Shown: piece by piece, positions 1 through 11,429 of the stretch
Layout of the letters: every line of letters starts with the position of its first letter
Numbering within the stretch: the first letter of the stretch is position 1
From: Hermodice carunculata
Lineage: Eukaryota > Annelida > Polychaeta > Eunicida > Amphinomidae
DNA: 64,000 nt
Assembly: GCA_964020975.1 (NCBI GenBank)
Contig: OZ026624.1
Location: 33,353,350 to 33,417,349 of the forward strand
Direction: 5' to 3'
Translations under genes and position numbers: made by a program
The notes under the pieces: model-generated
Seen by the model: only the letters and a program-made list of their open reading frames with translations
Told to the model about the DNA's origin: nothing
The model's database searches: none

Positions 1-479
1 GCAGTAACTTGTCTTCTCCCCAGTCAGCACAGTAGCGACATGTTTTCTCATCAGAAGAAAGAAGACTGAGCTGCTGACAATGAGAAAAGCAGTGCTGATG
101 ATCATCCCAGGTAGCCACATATGGTTCTGTTAGTTCAGCTTCTGACCATTGTCCAAAAAAGATGAAGGAGAAGTGGTCACTGGATCTACACTGACAGCAT
201 GCTGCCAAGCGGTGATTGCCTTAGTGGGTACTGCCTTTCGGCTCTCTGTGGTCTGAATGTTGAGACGCAATCTTGAAAACTTTGGATTCCAGCAAAATGA
301 CCAGCTGAACTCCCAATTTTTTCAGAGGTATCTGCAGATCAGATATCAGCTATCTTGGTCTTTGAAGAGTCTAGGACTGCTAAGAAAAACCTTTCCACAA
401 GTGAATGTGTGTAAACAACTAAAACATTGATGTTGATCCGACAAATGATCAGGGGGAACAAGTCAGGTCAGGCAACGAT
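1..479. other. 5' end of window, no gene recognised
   Basis: No convincing open frame, splice pattern or known repeat was seen. It may hold the decayed C-terminal end of the adjacent Tc1-like copy, but the minus-strand translation is too damaged to say. Confidence 0.3.
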
Positions 480-1320
480 GTGATATGAGATGCTGTACAT
501 CCTGCATGCTGACTCAGGCAGTGTGTAGTTATGCATTATCCTGGATATTGTTGGACCCATTCGTCAACTGTGGGCAGGATCTCATCCATGTAGCCCTGGC
601 CTGTTATTGTCCTGTTTATCCTGATGAGATATTTTCTCCATGTTGCTGTTATTGCCACCCACATCATAACACTGCCTCCTCCATAGCAGTTGTGTTCAAC
701 CATACCTCCTTCTGCGAACATATCGAAAGGCATTTGTCAAACCATTATTCTTTCATCATGGAAATCAAAGCAGAATCAGGATTCATCTGACCACATCATG
801 CTGTTCCATTGATTTCCGGTCCAGGCTGCATGTTCGCCACACCGCTGTCTCCATCATGCCTTGTGTGCAGGACTGAGACGGATGCAAATGGCAGGGCAGT
901 ATGCCCTCAGTTTGGCTGATACTAGTAGACTGTTATAATCTGATTTTGCAGGCCTGGTGCCACTACTGATGATACCATTCAGTGGAAAGAAACCTGTGCC
1001 TCTTCACATATTGGATCAAGTAACAGTCATCCATCCTATCTGGCATCTTGGTCCCCCAGATTCAGCCTTCCGCTTGCACCCTCTGGTTTACCTTAAAATG
1101 GTCCCACAACCTTTTACTGATGGCCAGGAGCACCCCATTATCCTGGCAACCTCCCACTGGGAAAGGCCTTCATCCAACATCCCAATGATTATACCCATGT
1201 CAAATTCAGATAGTTGTGAGTGACACGTATGGTATGGCATTGTAGATTCACATTGATCCCAATAGCACCATTGCCCCCTTATAAAGCCCATAGGGACCCC
1301 AATTCCAGGCACACTTTTTG
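480..1320 (-). mobile_element. Decayed Tc1/mariner-like DNA transposon
   Basis: The minus strand carries the blocks of a Tc1-type (IS630 superfamily) transposase in order. Near 1210-1110 there is a helix-turn-helix-like part (LSEFDMGIIIGMLDEGLSQW, then EVARIMGCSWPSVKG). Around 830-760 there is WNSMMWSDES, containing the first catalytic Asp, and FDFHDE. At 733-536 are GGGSVMMWVAITA and GYMDEILPTVDEW. These are family signatures: such enzymes cut and paste DNA at TA sites with a DDE/DDD triad. The frame has several stops and shifts, and the second catalytic Asp region (normally DNARPH) reads as a stop soon after DNA, so the copy is inactive. Terminal inverted repeats were not located, so the limits are approximate. 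Confidence 0.75.
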
Positions 1321-1362
1321 CACCTCTCTGTCTGTTGGCTGGTTTTCAGGACATTTGTGTAT

Positions 1363-1363
<1 letters not shown>

Positions 1364-1448
<85 letters not shown>
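1364..1448. repeat. (GT)n-(GA)n compound microsatellite
   Basis: About 17 GT units run directly into about 25 GA units. The open frames over it are repeat-derived and not genes. Confidence 0.97.
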
Positions 1449-1451
<3 letters not shown>

Positions 1452-2700
1452 CTCGGGCATACCCTAAGCTATCCTGTTGATGTTACATAATATTCCATGT
1501 GACACCTATGTTTTCCATAAAAATGTATATTTAGGGCAGCCCATGTTAAACCAATAGGAGTGGCATCTTTTTTCTCAGCAGTATATCTATGCTGATGCTT
1601 TTTTTAACTTGCATGGTTTAAATTCCTTTTAAGTTTCTTTCCATATACATATCCAAGCTACCTCAAGTTATCACTGTTTGTTGTAATATTCCACTACAAC
1701 CCTGCCCTCTGACTTCATAATGTTGTGTTTGACACTTCTTAATGTTTGTCCTCAAAGCACCAGCCCTTATACACGTATTCGAAGTGAAATCTGTATTTTT
1801 TATAAAAAGAGTCAAATTGTACATGTGCATTAAGATATACCATTTCGCACCGTCATCAATAAAATGTTTTGGAGTATTCAGTCATTAATTTAATGCCTGT
1901 TTCATATGTTTGTTGCTTAGTATGAATCTAATTTGTTAAATCTAACTGCTTAACTTTATCAGTCCATTTTAATCATTACATTGTATAGATGTTTTACAAT
2001 ATGCACTACTTAATTGCAATAAAAGTCTTTCATCCATACAATGTGGATAAAAAACATGATTAGATGCTTTGAGTGAACTGCAACTACCATGTAGTGCTGT
2101 CATAAATGGTTTTCTGTAAGAAAATAAAGTATTGTACATTTAAACATAAAATATCACTCTTTTTCTTCAGCATTGGCACAGCAACAGTCTTCTGCTTTTT
2201 TTTTAAATTGAAACAAACATTAACAATTTTAATCTTCATTTGACCTGAAATTTTCTGACGTACTTGCACATTAAACATTTTCAAAACTGCATAAAAATCC
2301 TTCTAAGTTCCAATTCATACCGGGTTCCAAATTTTATTTTACTAAAGAATTGTCAGTTTTGTGATCTAAAGGTTTGAAGAAAGTACAGGAATGTTAGTTT
2401 AATTAATGTGGTCAGCATGTGAGAAAAGTTTCTACCACTTTAACCATGCACGGTGGTTTTCTCCGAGTTCTTCGGTTTCCTCCACCACAGACAAGGTGGG
2501 AAGTGTACACCAACATCTGTGCCATGGAGAGTGACTCGATAAGTCAATGCTTGACTTCTTTCACAATCCATGCAAAACAAATGTGTCTTTACTTTTTATA
2601 CTTTATACTAGATAGAAGCATCTTCTGGTATTAGCAGGTTCTGGATTTTATTTAATTCGAAGATTCTGTTGAAGCAGTTGAATGGTGCTGATAATCATTT
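1449..2700. other. AT-rich stretch without a recognised gene
   Basis: Short open frames only, with no family match or paired splice sites. Several AATAAA strings occur, as expected by chance in AT-rich DNA. Confidence 0.4.
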
Positions 2701-2714
2701 ATCTTTTTAACATA

Positions 2715-3610
2715 TATCTTCTTAGGACTTCTCCACTTTACAAACAAGTATTCCTTGTTCTGATTTGAAAGAGCTTATCAAGTCTCTCATATATGAAACA
2801 TATGACAAAATAACTTCCAAAGAATGATCATACCTAATAAGGGTGAATATTTTGGTGATGATATGAAGCATGATCAGTGTGCCTTTGAATACAATCGATT
2901 GTGAGTTGTTGAACTTTTGAATACTAACACTTATGTCAATTTACAATAATCCATCTTTAGACAGACAATTGGTAACAATTGTGCACCTCTTTTGGCCGAT
3001 TTATGTTTATTTTACTGTGAGTATACGTTTCTTGTAAAGCTGTCAAAAGAAAAGAAAACTGATGTTAAATGTGTTAAGTTAACATTTAGATATGTATATC
3101 ACCTGTTAAACAACAATAATAAATACTTTTGAGAATGTATTTCACAAATATATCGTGATGATTTGAAACTAAAAGAAACCACAGAAAATGAAAATGGGAT
3201 GTTCGTTTTAACCATAAGATGTATATCGATAATAGTAAATTGAAGTTTAATTTATATGGCAAACGTGATTATTCAGGATTTTACATAGTAAGTTACCTCC
3301 ATATGGATAGTAATATCCCACGTATAACAGCTTATCCGGTCTATGTGTCAAGGTTTATTGCCTGTCCTAGAGTACACACTGATGTTGACAACTGTCATTT
3401 ACCGCTTTTTCAAAAACTATGAAACAAGGATATGGGGAAATGAAATTAAAATGATCATTTTTGAAGTTTCTGGGTAACAATTGTAACTAACATTTTACAC
3501 AAAGCATGTATGAGGCAAGATATTTCTTAAAGTTCAGAGTTGCTTTCATAAAATCGATTTAAAGTATTCGTAACTTTTGTTACTACCTATCTCAAGTCAG
3601 GAGAGAGATG
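2715..3610 (+). mobile_element. Reverse-transcriptase fragment, Penelope-like or related
   Basis: Read over shifting frames, this stretch gives an ordered set of RT blocks: DFSTLYKQ near 2727, NCAPLLADLCLFYCEYTF near 2975, a degenerate RYVYHLL where the catalytic Y-x-DD box belongs, then YIDNSKLKFNLYGKRDY and a segment comparable to the family's PAYGVYISQLIR (here ITAYPVYVSRFIACPRVH) at 3219-3400, and TYLKSGE near 3586. This matches from memory a metazoan RT family with the blocks DFSTLYTxIP, GTxCAPLLADL and YDKRDxFxF. Its formal placement (Penelope-like or another non-LTR group) is uncertain. The catalytic box is lost and frames are broken, so it is a dead fragment. A related piece lies on the other strand near 44.6-45.0 kb. 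Confidence 0.6.
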
Positions 3611-4720
3611 CTTTCCTTCATGCAGCATTCCGTATTCGTTGACTGATGTATAAAAATATCGTAGAATTGTTGTTATGTCCACCTTGAACTTCTGGATTTT
3701 GACCTGGCCTGTTTGATAACTGAAGATTGGGTATCATGGATAGTTCTTGTTTTCTCGGATTTTCGGTGCAGCTTCTCTAACATTGTTGAAAACTGTTGTT
3801 GACTTCTATTTTTCATGATATTCATTATTTCTACATTGTCAGTATGACATCCTATCCTCCTAAGATGTTCAATGAAAAATTTGTTGCTTGATGCCTATTC
3901 AAGTCTTGCTGTTGTGTCTGCTGCAGTTCATTTTGACTGACTTGTCAAGATTTCGACAGTCATAGCCTGGGACTGATTTTTTACTACAATATTGACATGT
4001 TATGGCCTCAACACTATTTGGTACAGTTAATGTTACATGTCCTTAATTATATCCCATTTTGTACAACTTCTATTATTCGAAAATGGCACCTGTGACGCTT
4101 TGATATTTGAGTGTTTTCCATATTGGACTACACTAAATGGCTTCAGTCATATATAAAGTATAATATGTATGTACATTTCAACCCTTATATGAACGTCAAA
4201 GGCATACAATCCAGATTTGTTCAGTCTCCGTCTCCAATGGTTCAACATCACTATAGATCTTATTTCCATTCTTTTTCTTACCTAATCATTTTTGTTGGCA
4301 TGGGTTCAATGACTTTGTTATGTCAAATCATCGCGCACAACAGACTATTTCCCTTATCACCTGCATAAAAGCAACTAAAGAAACCTCTTTCTCATTACAG
4401 CTTCCTACACTACCTAGCCAGTTGTCATATTTGTTAACTTATGACAATTGCCCTTATTATGCAAATGGCATTTCTCTCTTGTTTCTTAATATTAATGCCA
4501 CAGCATATAATTTTTTTATAACAGATGGGCTTCTGTAGGAAACATTAGAAAGCAAGCATTTGTCTATTTCTAATCCGATGCAGCACCTCCGTCTCCTTAG
4601 TTTTCCACAGGTGTCAGGTGGCAAAGGAATTACACTTTCCTTCTACTTTATAAACCCATAATTCGTGAATTATCATATATTTCATGTTTTCCTGTCCTTG
4701 AGACACATTTTACAGATCTT
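3611..4720. other. No gene recognised; possible 3' remainder of the RT fragment
   Basis: AT-rich with short open frames only. The string CTCAAGTCAGGAG at about 3591-3603, just before this stretch, also occurs in the duplicated block at 38.6 and 39.1 kb, so part of this may be the 3' region of the same repeat family. Confidence 0.3.
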
Positions 4721-4724
4721 CCAT

Positions 4725-6660
4725 CAGCTACTTAGCTCAGCTAGTGATGTGCACCCTAGCCTTGGCCCAAATACCAACTATACTAAAAAGACTTTACTAG
4801 GTCTGTCACCCAAATGTCTGTAGCCTAAAAAACGTTGGCAAGCTTAATTAAATTGACCTCTTAGCCCAGTTGGAAGACTACTATATTACTACCTAGTCCA
4901 AGACATGGTTGCATAAAAAGTATCTAGATCAACTTCCCTCTTTAAAAACTACCAACACCTAACCCCCTTCAGAAGAGATCCATAGGTTGGTAAAGATGTG
5001 TGTGTAGGTTCTTGACCTATGTGCATTCTGCTCTATCATACATTAGACATACTGATTTGGAAGGCCAAAACTGTGAATGTGAATGGATCAAAATTTCTCT
5101 TTCATCTGAAAAACCGCTTATAATAGGCAATTACCATTGACCTCTTGGTTGGTCAGTGCAGATAAGTGATCCCTTCAGAAGCTTCAGCCACCTCTGTATG
5201 TATAGCAATTGAAAGTAACCCTCACATTCCCTTAGTCACAGTTGATTTTTATGATAAATATAAGGAATGGAACTCCATTCATCCAGACAACGAACTTGGT
5301 CTCTCCTTATTTTTGATTCTCTAAATAAACTATTTCAGTTGATAGATAAGCCCACAAGAACAAATGTATATTCTGCCAGCCTGCTGGATCTTATTATCAC
5401 TGACTGTCCAGGACTCGTTCTCCACTGTGGTGTCCTCAGTCCAATATTGATTTCTGATCACTCTGTAACTGTCTGCTCCCCTTCCCTCCCTAATGTTAAA
5501 GCCCATCCCTTTCAAGGATCTGAATGGACTTTAAAAAAAAAAAAAACATATATACTGTCATCTTGTCTTCTCCCTGGAAGACTGCCTTTGTTGGCTTTGA
5601 CTCTCTTGACAACATAATTTCATGTTGGTCAGACCTATTCCTTTCTATTGCTAAAATTTTTATCCCCTTCAAAAATGAAAATTGGGGCAAAGGACAAATC
5701 CTGTATTACTACTGAAATTAAAAAACACATCCTTTCTTGCAATCAGCTGTGGAAACAATTCAAGCACTTATCTAACAAACCACAACCTCACAACTTCACT
5801 TCCAATACTTCAGGCGTAAAGGCTAGTGGCTCAAAAATAAGCCACCTTATTTACATTGTTATTTACATTCGCCTGGAAAATTTCAAAGACATACGAATGG
5901 TTTTCCCTGATGTTGCTAATGCCTTTGATTAAGTTTGATACCCTGGACGTCTCTTTGAACTTTGACAGGTTGGTCTTTCTGATCAACTTGTAGCCTTGAT
6001 TGAAAGTTATTTATCAAACTACTTTCAGTTTGTAGTTATCCATGGTCAAATGTTTTCGCAGCTGCTGTTTGAAGTGGGTGTCTGTCAGGGATCTATCTTA
6101 TGTTCGCCGCTTTAAGCAGTCTTCATAAACGATCTGATTGATGATGTCCCCTCTCAAGTGAGCCTCCTTGCTGATGACACTTGTCTTTTTGACATAAGCC
6201 AAAACCGGACTGAGTCTTCTGAGCGCCTAACATATATCTGTCTGGAGCTTGACATTGGGAAAAGCTATGGCATCTCATCTTAAAATCTTCATATGTCGTC
6301 TTTAGTGCCAAGCTTATCAAATCTCAGCACCCCCTGGTCTTCTTTGGATATGAGCTATACCTGAGATTGACACACACACACACATACACACACACACATA
6401 TGCACACACACACACACACCTTGGCATTACGTTGAGTCACAGTTATTCAAAGGATTGCAGTTCTTTGCAAGTTTAAATATAAGCTTTCATGTTAGACCCT
6501 TGTTGAACGTTATTATACTATGATTCGGCCAATTCTCGAATATGGTTATGTCATCATGGACAGCTGCCGTCAAAGTGTCTCTGACAAAATCCTTGAAAAT
6601 TATCGTATCGATACGAAACATATTTCTAACAAATCTAGATATATGTAGACCCATGACAAA
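4725..6660 (+). mobile_element. CR1/Jockey-type LINE, decayed, endonuclease plus RT
   Basis: The order is that of a non-LTR retrotransposon second ORF. Near 4732-4785 is LLSSASDVHPSLGPNTN, resembling the 2A-like starts of such LINEs. An APE-type endonuclease follows: ESNPHIPLVTVDFY near 5210, then DKPTRTNVYSASLLDLIITD and ISDHSVTVC at 5345-5475. The RT follows at about 5890-6200: motif A is FPDVANAFD, then GVCQGSILC, FINDLID and the catalytic LADDTCLFD. Near 6530 is a C-terminal RPILEYGYVI-like segment. Many stops and shifts break it. A (CA)n tract interrupts the frame at 6369-6420. It ends close to the neighbouring Tc1-like copy. Confidence 0.8.
6369..6420. repeat. Interrupted (CA)n microsatellite
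   Basis: CA repeats broken by TA and TG steps, lying inside the decayed LINE. Confidence 0.9.
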
Positions 6661-6689
6661 AATAACATGTATGGTTTTGTGGGTGAAAC

Positions 6690-7620
6690 GTGAATCACAG
6701 TTTACTATGCAACGTCAAAATCGCAGAAATGTTGTGCGCAGCTCAATCCCCTGCGCTATTTTAAGGCCTGGAGTAGGTTTCAGCTGGTCATGTAGGGCAT
6801 CCTTCTGGGAAGTTGAGGGCTTAGTTGGGCCCAGAGGCACTCAGTGAACTCATGTCCCGGAAAAATGCTATTCAGTAATTTCAGGCCAAAAACAAACATC
6901 ATTGGCTTCCAGAAATATCATGGGCACATATGGGCCATGTGCGGACGTGCTTTACCTTGCTGGAATAAATCAATGTCCGGGTGGTTCTGAAGAAGGGACA
7001 GGAGATGTGACACATGAATTTCATTGATTTATACAGCTGAAGGGTCGAATTACCATGCACTACCATATGGGAAGCTCTGTGAAGCATGGACACACCAGCG
7101 CAAACCATTATGTTGGCATCGCTCCACTGCTTTGTTTGACACGGGCATGCGCAGCAGTACTAGGAATACCTCTCACCACGTCTGCGCCACACACGTTGCC
7201 GACCGTCCTGAAGTCCAAGGCAAAAGCAGGATTTGTCAAGGAACAGGAATCCTCTCCGCCGTACCTCGTACGGGTATAGCGGACATGTTGGCGGATCGAA
7301 CCATACCAGGCGGCTGTGACGTCGAGCGGGGGTAAGGTCTAACTGATTTCCCCTGAAAGATCATTTGGCGCTCAAATGATTCTCCCGCATAGGCCAATGT
7401 CACCTCACTGTCAGACTGCTTTTAAATGCAGAGGATGTGTCTTCCGGGTGTTTCTTGGGCTGTACGGCTTGCTGTCCGAAACTTGTCCCGCAGACGCAGG
7501 AGTCATATCCCCGTATCTTGTGCCGTTGTGGTAATCACCTTCTTTGTGATCTGAGTTATGGGTGTCGCGTACAAAATGGGGCAACTTTTCAACTTTTACC
7601 TTGATCCAATGCATAATTCC
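6690..7620 (-). mobile_element. Second decayed Tc1/mariner-like transposon
   Basis: On the minus strand the translation from about 7250 down reads DKSCFCLGLQDGRQRVWRRR (first catalytic block, usually DESRF), then WSDANIMVCAGVSMLHRAS, MVVHGNSTLQLYKSMKF and RTTRTLIYSS, equivalent to the usual GNLTAQRYxxEVL and FQQDNARPH region. GHEFTECLWAQL near 6860 corresponds to the common DLxPIEHLWD block with the third acidic residue. The base composition is richer in G and C than its surroundings. The frame is broken at several places and the second catalytic Asp is not preserved. This is a different subfamily from the copy at 480-1320. Confidence 0.7.
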
Positions 7621-7639
7621 CCTTAAGCAGAGTTTCTTG

Positions 7640-8806
7640 GGGTGTTAGTCTGTTTTCGCCGCGAGTCAACAGACCACGCCTTCCAAAAATGCCAATCTGC
7701 TCAGTGTTCAGCAATGCACGCTACCATGGTAGAATATGTTTTCGTATTTGTCAACCATGTAAATTACTTCGTGAGAAGCATAATTAGGGCACCGATAAGA
7801 CTGCACCCACATTTTTTTGTTTCAAGGTCATCTCAAAAGATTTTTGTCCATTCCGTTCGCAAAAAAATGTTGCAAGACCCTATCCAAAGTTTTATTTAAC
7901 ATTACTTTATAAGTTTCCGGGACTTTATGTAATTTGTTCGGAACTTAAAACAATTCCCAGGACTTGAAGACATTTTTTGTATTCAATGGCGTTCTCGGGA
8001 CCTGAACTGTGCCCCCCCCTCCCCCAAGGAACAGGACACCATGTTCCTGTGGACATGAATAAATTTTCAGGAGCATTAGGTTCCTGGGAACATACATACT
8101 ATTTAAGGAAATTAAGCAAAGATCCAAGAATTATTTTAAAATTCCACATGTAAAGCTCTGACGGTCAAGGAGCTGTGTTAAATCCATCGTTTGAAACAAA
8201 GTAGTGCTATGCAACTCTGCGGGGTCAACAAGTGTAACGTATGTGGCATATATGAAGATATCTTGTAATGCAAACTAGCAGACAACTGAAATATCTCAGC
8301 AAAGGTTGAGTTTATGGAAAGTAATGTAGACCAAGTTTTGTCGAGTGTATTGGTTCATTTGAACAACTTTGATCATAGTGAATAATTATGTTTTTGAATA
8401 TCAAAAAGCAATTTAAAGATAAAATCAAAAACAATTGTCGACTTTTGGATCATACTAACAGTCGCAAAACTAGAATACTACGTTGTCGCTGCCACTTTGC
8501 ATGCTGTAAATCGTATGCTATAACCAACTGTTGCCTTTGTTGATGTGCTTTGTGTCAAAAGCGAACTATATTCCTGGAAATTGTGCCAATAAACTTTGAA
8601 TGCGAGGTTATGGCGTGAAAAAAAGGTATCACAATGCCTTATTATCCAGTGAAAACCAATATTCGGACCTTGTGTCCGAGATACACAAGAGACAATTTTG
8701 CGTACACACTTTTGCTACATACATGAACAAGCAGTGTAGACACAAGAATCTGCTTTTGTAAACCTTAGTCGTATGATCAAGACCCTTGCTTTATTTGTCT
8801 TTGCAG
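7640..8806. other. Intron or intergenic DNA upstream of the carboxypeptidase exon
   Basis: No exon with the HxxE, NRN or other M14 signatures was found here. A C-rich run occurs near 8011-8025. The last 25 bases form a good 3' splice site ending TTTGTCTTTGCAG at 8806. Confidence 0.4.
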
Positions 8807-9006
8807 ACCTTGCTGCAGGAGGCTCTGACGACTGGGTTAAGGCAAAAGCAGGCGTTAAATACGCATACACAGTGGAGCTGGCAGACACGGGACAACATGG
8901 TTTTATTCTCCCTGCCCGGTTTATTAATTCTACGGGTCATGGAATGTTCAATGCATTGAAGGCCGCCACACTGCACCTCACAAGTAAAGAAAAGAAAAGT
9001 GCGTAA
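8807..9006 (+). CDS. Terminal exon of an M14 metallocarboxypeptidase
   Basis: The exon begins after a pyrimidine-rich acceptor ending CAG at 8806, in phase 1, and runs to a TAA at 9004-9006. It encodes about 66 residues. GGSDDWVKAKAGVKYAYTVE and LADTGQHGFILPARFI match the C-terminal part of carboxypeptidase A/B-type peptidases; the Glu in YTVELADTG is the position of the catalytic general base (Glu270 in bovine carboxypeptidase A). These enzymes are zinc exopeptidases, usually secreted and made with a propeptide, that remove C-terminal residues. The zinc-binding HxxE and His exons were not found upstream in this window, so the gene either has long introns reaching beyond the window or this is a remnant. 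The exon itself has no stop or shift and keeps the key Glu. Confidence 0.8.
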
Positions 9007-11095
9007 CAGACACCTGCCAGAGACAAATAACCAAGATTTTAACGCAGTCCAACTAGGGGACCCAAGATTTCTCACCCTTTCGATCAATTCATAACCTGAA
9101 AATTCTTTAGAAGTAAAGTATGTACTTTTTTCAAGATAACAGCCAATTGTAATCGGGAACAACACAAGCATCGAGTCGAACTCATTAAATTGCAGTGAAA
9201 AGAATCAAGTGTTCCTAAAGACACTTGTATGGCTTGCAATCCAAAAAAAATTTAAATGAGTGTATCAAAAGAATTTCTTTCATATCATGGCTTTCAAGGC
9301 AACTGGCGACAATAGGGTCACACTTTTATGAAAGACTACAGAGATTCTACCTCCAAAGAGCTGATACAAAGGCATCTCGTTCATGTATCTGCATGTTTTG
9401 TCTGTATTCGGCAGTGCCAAAGAAAGTAAATAATCCAGGTGAACAGCGAACGTTTGTCGCAGTGTAAGTTGTTGACTCAGTCTGGAATCTAACACTTTAA
9501 AGGTGAACAAAGCTGACCCAATGGATCCAGATTCCAGCAGAGTCAATTATATCGCCCAGGTTGTTGTTTGTGTGCCCCAGATAATAGAGGAAGAGTCAGG
9601 GACAATGTAACATGTAGAAAGGCTTGCGAAGACGTTTCTCTGCTGTGAGCTTGAACATTAAGCAAAAAGTGTGATGAACTCTCTTGCGATAATACAAGGC
9701 GCACAACAATCAGGCCTTGTGTAGCTGATGTGATATGTCAAATTCATCCAAAATAATACGCGCTTCAAGCTTTTATAATTTGCTGTTTCGGTGTATACAT
9801 CAATCTACAATTCTATTTCTGCTGATTCTGAAAAATGCTGTTTAGCATTCTATTTTGGTTACATGGAGCTCTATGGATCACAATTAGGTATTTTGTTTCT
9901 TTTTTAACCTTAGAAATAGATCACGCTAATCAAAGGTGATACATGTATTAAACATATATCCGGTGCTTCGTTCCTATAACTTTCACTGGCCAGTGGTCAA
10001 TTGTTTCTTGAAATGCTATGTACGATGATCACTTAGCATTTTTGTTATTTCTGTGACTTTTAAAACAGTTCAATAATTAATGTTGCCCATAATCTTACTT
10101 ATACGTGAGGCCCTGTGATGCTTTATATGATACAGATAAAAATGTATGTCGTAAAAATTCTCGAGATATCAAGCCACATGTACCCACACACAGTTTTCAA
10201 CAACTGTGTGACCATGACATTAGAATTAGAAACGTTCTCGCAGAATCTTGCATTTTGGGACCCAAAATACCTTTAATCTCTGCTTAGCTACGCAGCATTC
10301 ATGCTATCGTTCCTATCTGCCAGTAAAATTGTCTTTGCTAACACAATGTCCTCCACACTTTTGAAAGTAAGCCTATGTGACTCTCAAGACTTATATGAAG
10401 TTAGCAAAATATAAAAATGCAGGTTCGCTCGTCTCCCCAACTGAAGTATTAAGTGATATACAGGTTATAATGTCAAATTCGTGCGAACACTAGTATCCAG
10501 GATTTTGCTAGGACCTTTGCGAAATTTGGTGGCATTTTCGGAGAGGTCAAATACTTTATCGGATTTAGCCTCCAATTATGCCATCTACATTTTTTACGGA
10601 AATTATCAAAATGTCTTCAAAGATGTCAATTTTCGTATCTTTAGAAATAATAAAGATAACGTTACCAAATTTATATAAAATATGTTTTCTGTCAAGGACT
10701 TGACTGCTGTGTAATATTGGTGATTAACTATGACCATATTTTTCAAGGTCACAGAGGCTGCAAAAATAAACAACATGATGGTTCTTATGTTTTTTTTCTA
10801 AATACACACAGGCATGTTAAAAATATGACAGACATATTGTACGAACAAAATCCTATTATGTAGGTAATATAGACGGGGTCACATATTGTGTGACAAGGAA
10901 ACCAGTCGTATTGGTAGAAAATGGATTAAATTCACTATCTTGGCAGTAACTTACTCTTGCCCTACCAGTTCATACATGATCCGCATTTTTTAAAAAACCG
11001 ATATTTTCATGATATGCGAATCACCTTGACTTACCTTCTCAAGGTCAACATGAAATGCTGATAAGCAACATCTTATTATGTGCTCTAAATGATAA
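9007..11095. other. Intergenic stretch, nothing recognised
   Basis: Only short open frames without family signatures. It presumably begins with the 3' UTR of the carboxypeptidase exon, although no clear AATAAA lies close behind the stop. Confidence 0.35.
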
Positions 11096-11097
11096 AA

Positions 11098-11098
11098 G

Positions 11099-11131
<33 letters not shown>

Positions 11132-11165
11132 TCACTCTCTCTCTATATATATGTATAGAGAGATA
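11098..11165. repeat. (CT)n microsatellite with TA/GA edge
   Basis: CT repeat with interruptions passing into TATATG and AGAGATA. Confidence 0.9.
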
Positions 11166-11312
11166 AAGAGACAGACAGACAGTCATTTCGATGGCTCTAT
11201 TGTTTTCCTACCAACACATGGCTAATTTGCATATGAACTATGTAATACGACGAAGTAGGACACATAGCCGTATTACATTGTTGTTTGTAGGGTGTGCAAG
11301 CTCAAACATCGG

Positions 11313-11420
<108 letters not shown>

Positions 11421-11429
11421 GAGACCTTG

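Noticed and set aside
1220-1480. Frames with Arg-Glu and Ser-Leu runs
   Set aside because: Pure products of the (GT)n/(GA)n microsatellite. Similar repeat-coded frames at 11.3, 19.3, 24.1, 29.7, 53.0 and 58.9-59.2 kb were dropped for the same reason.
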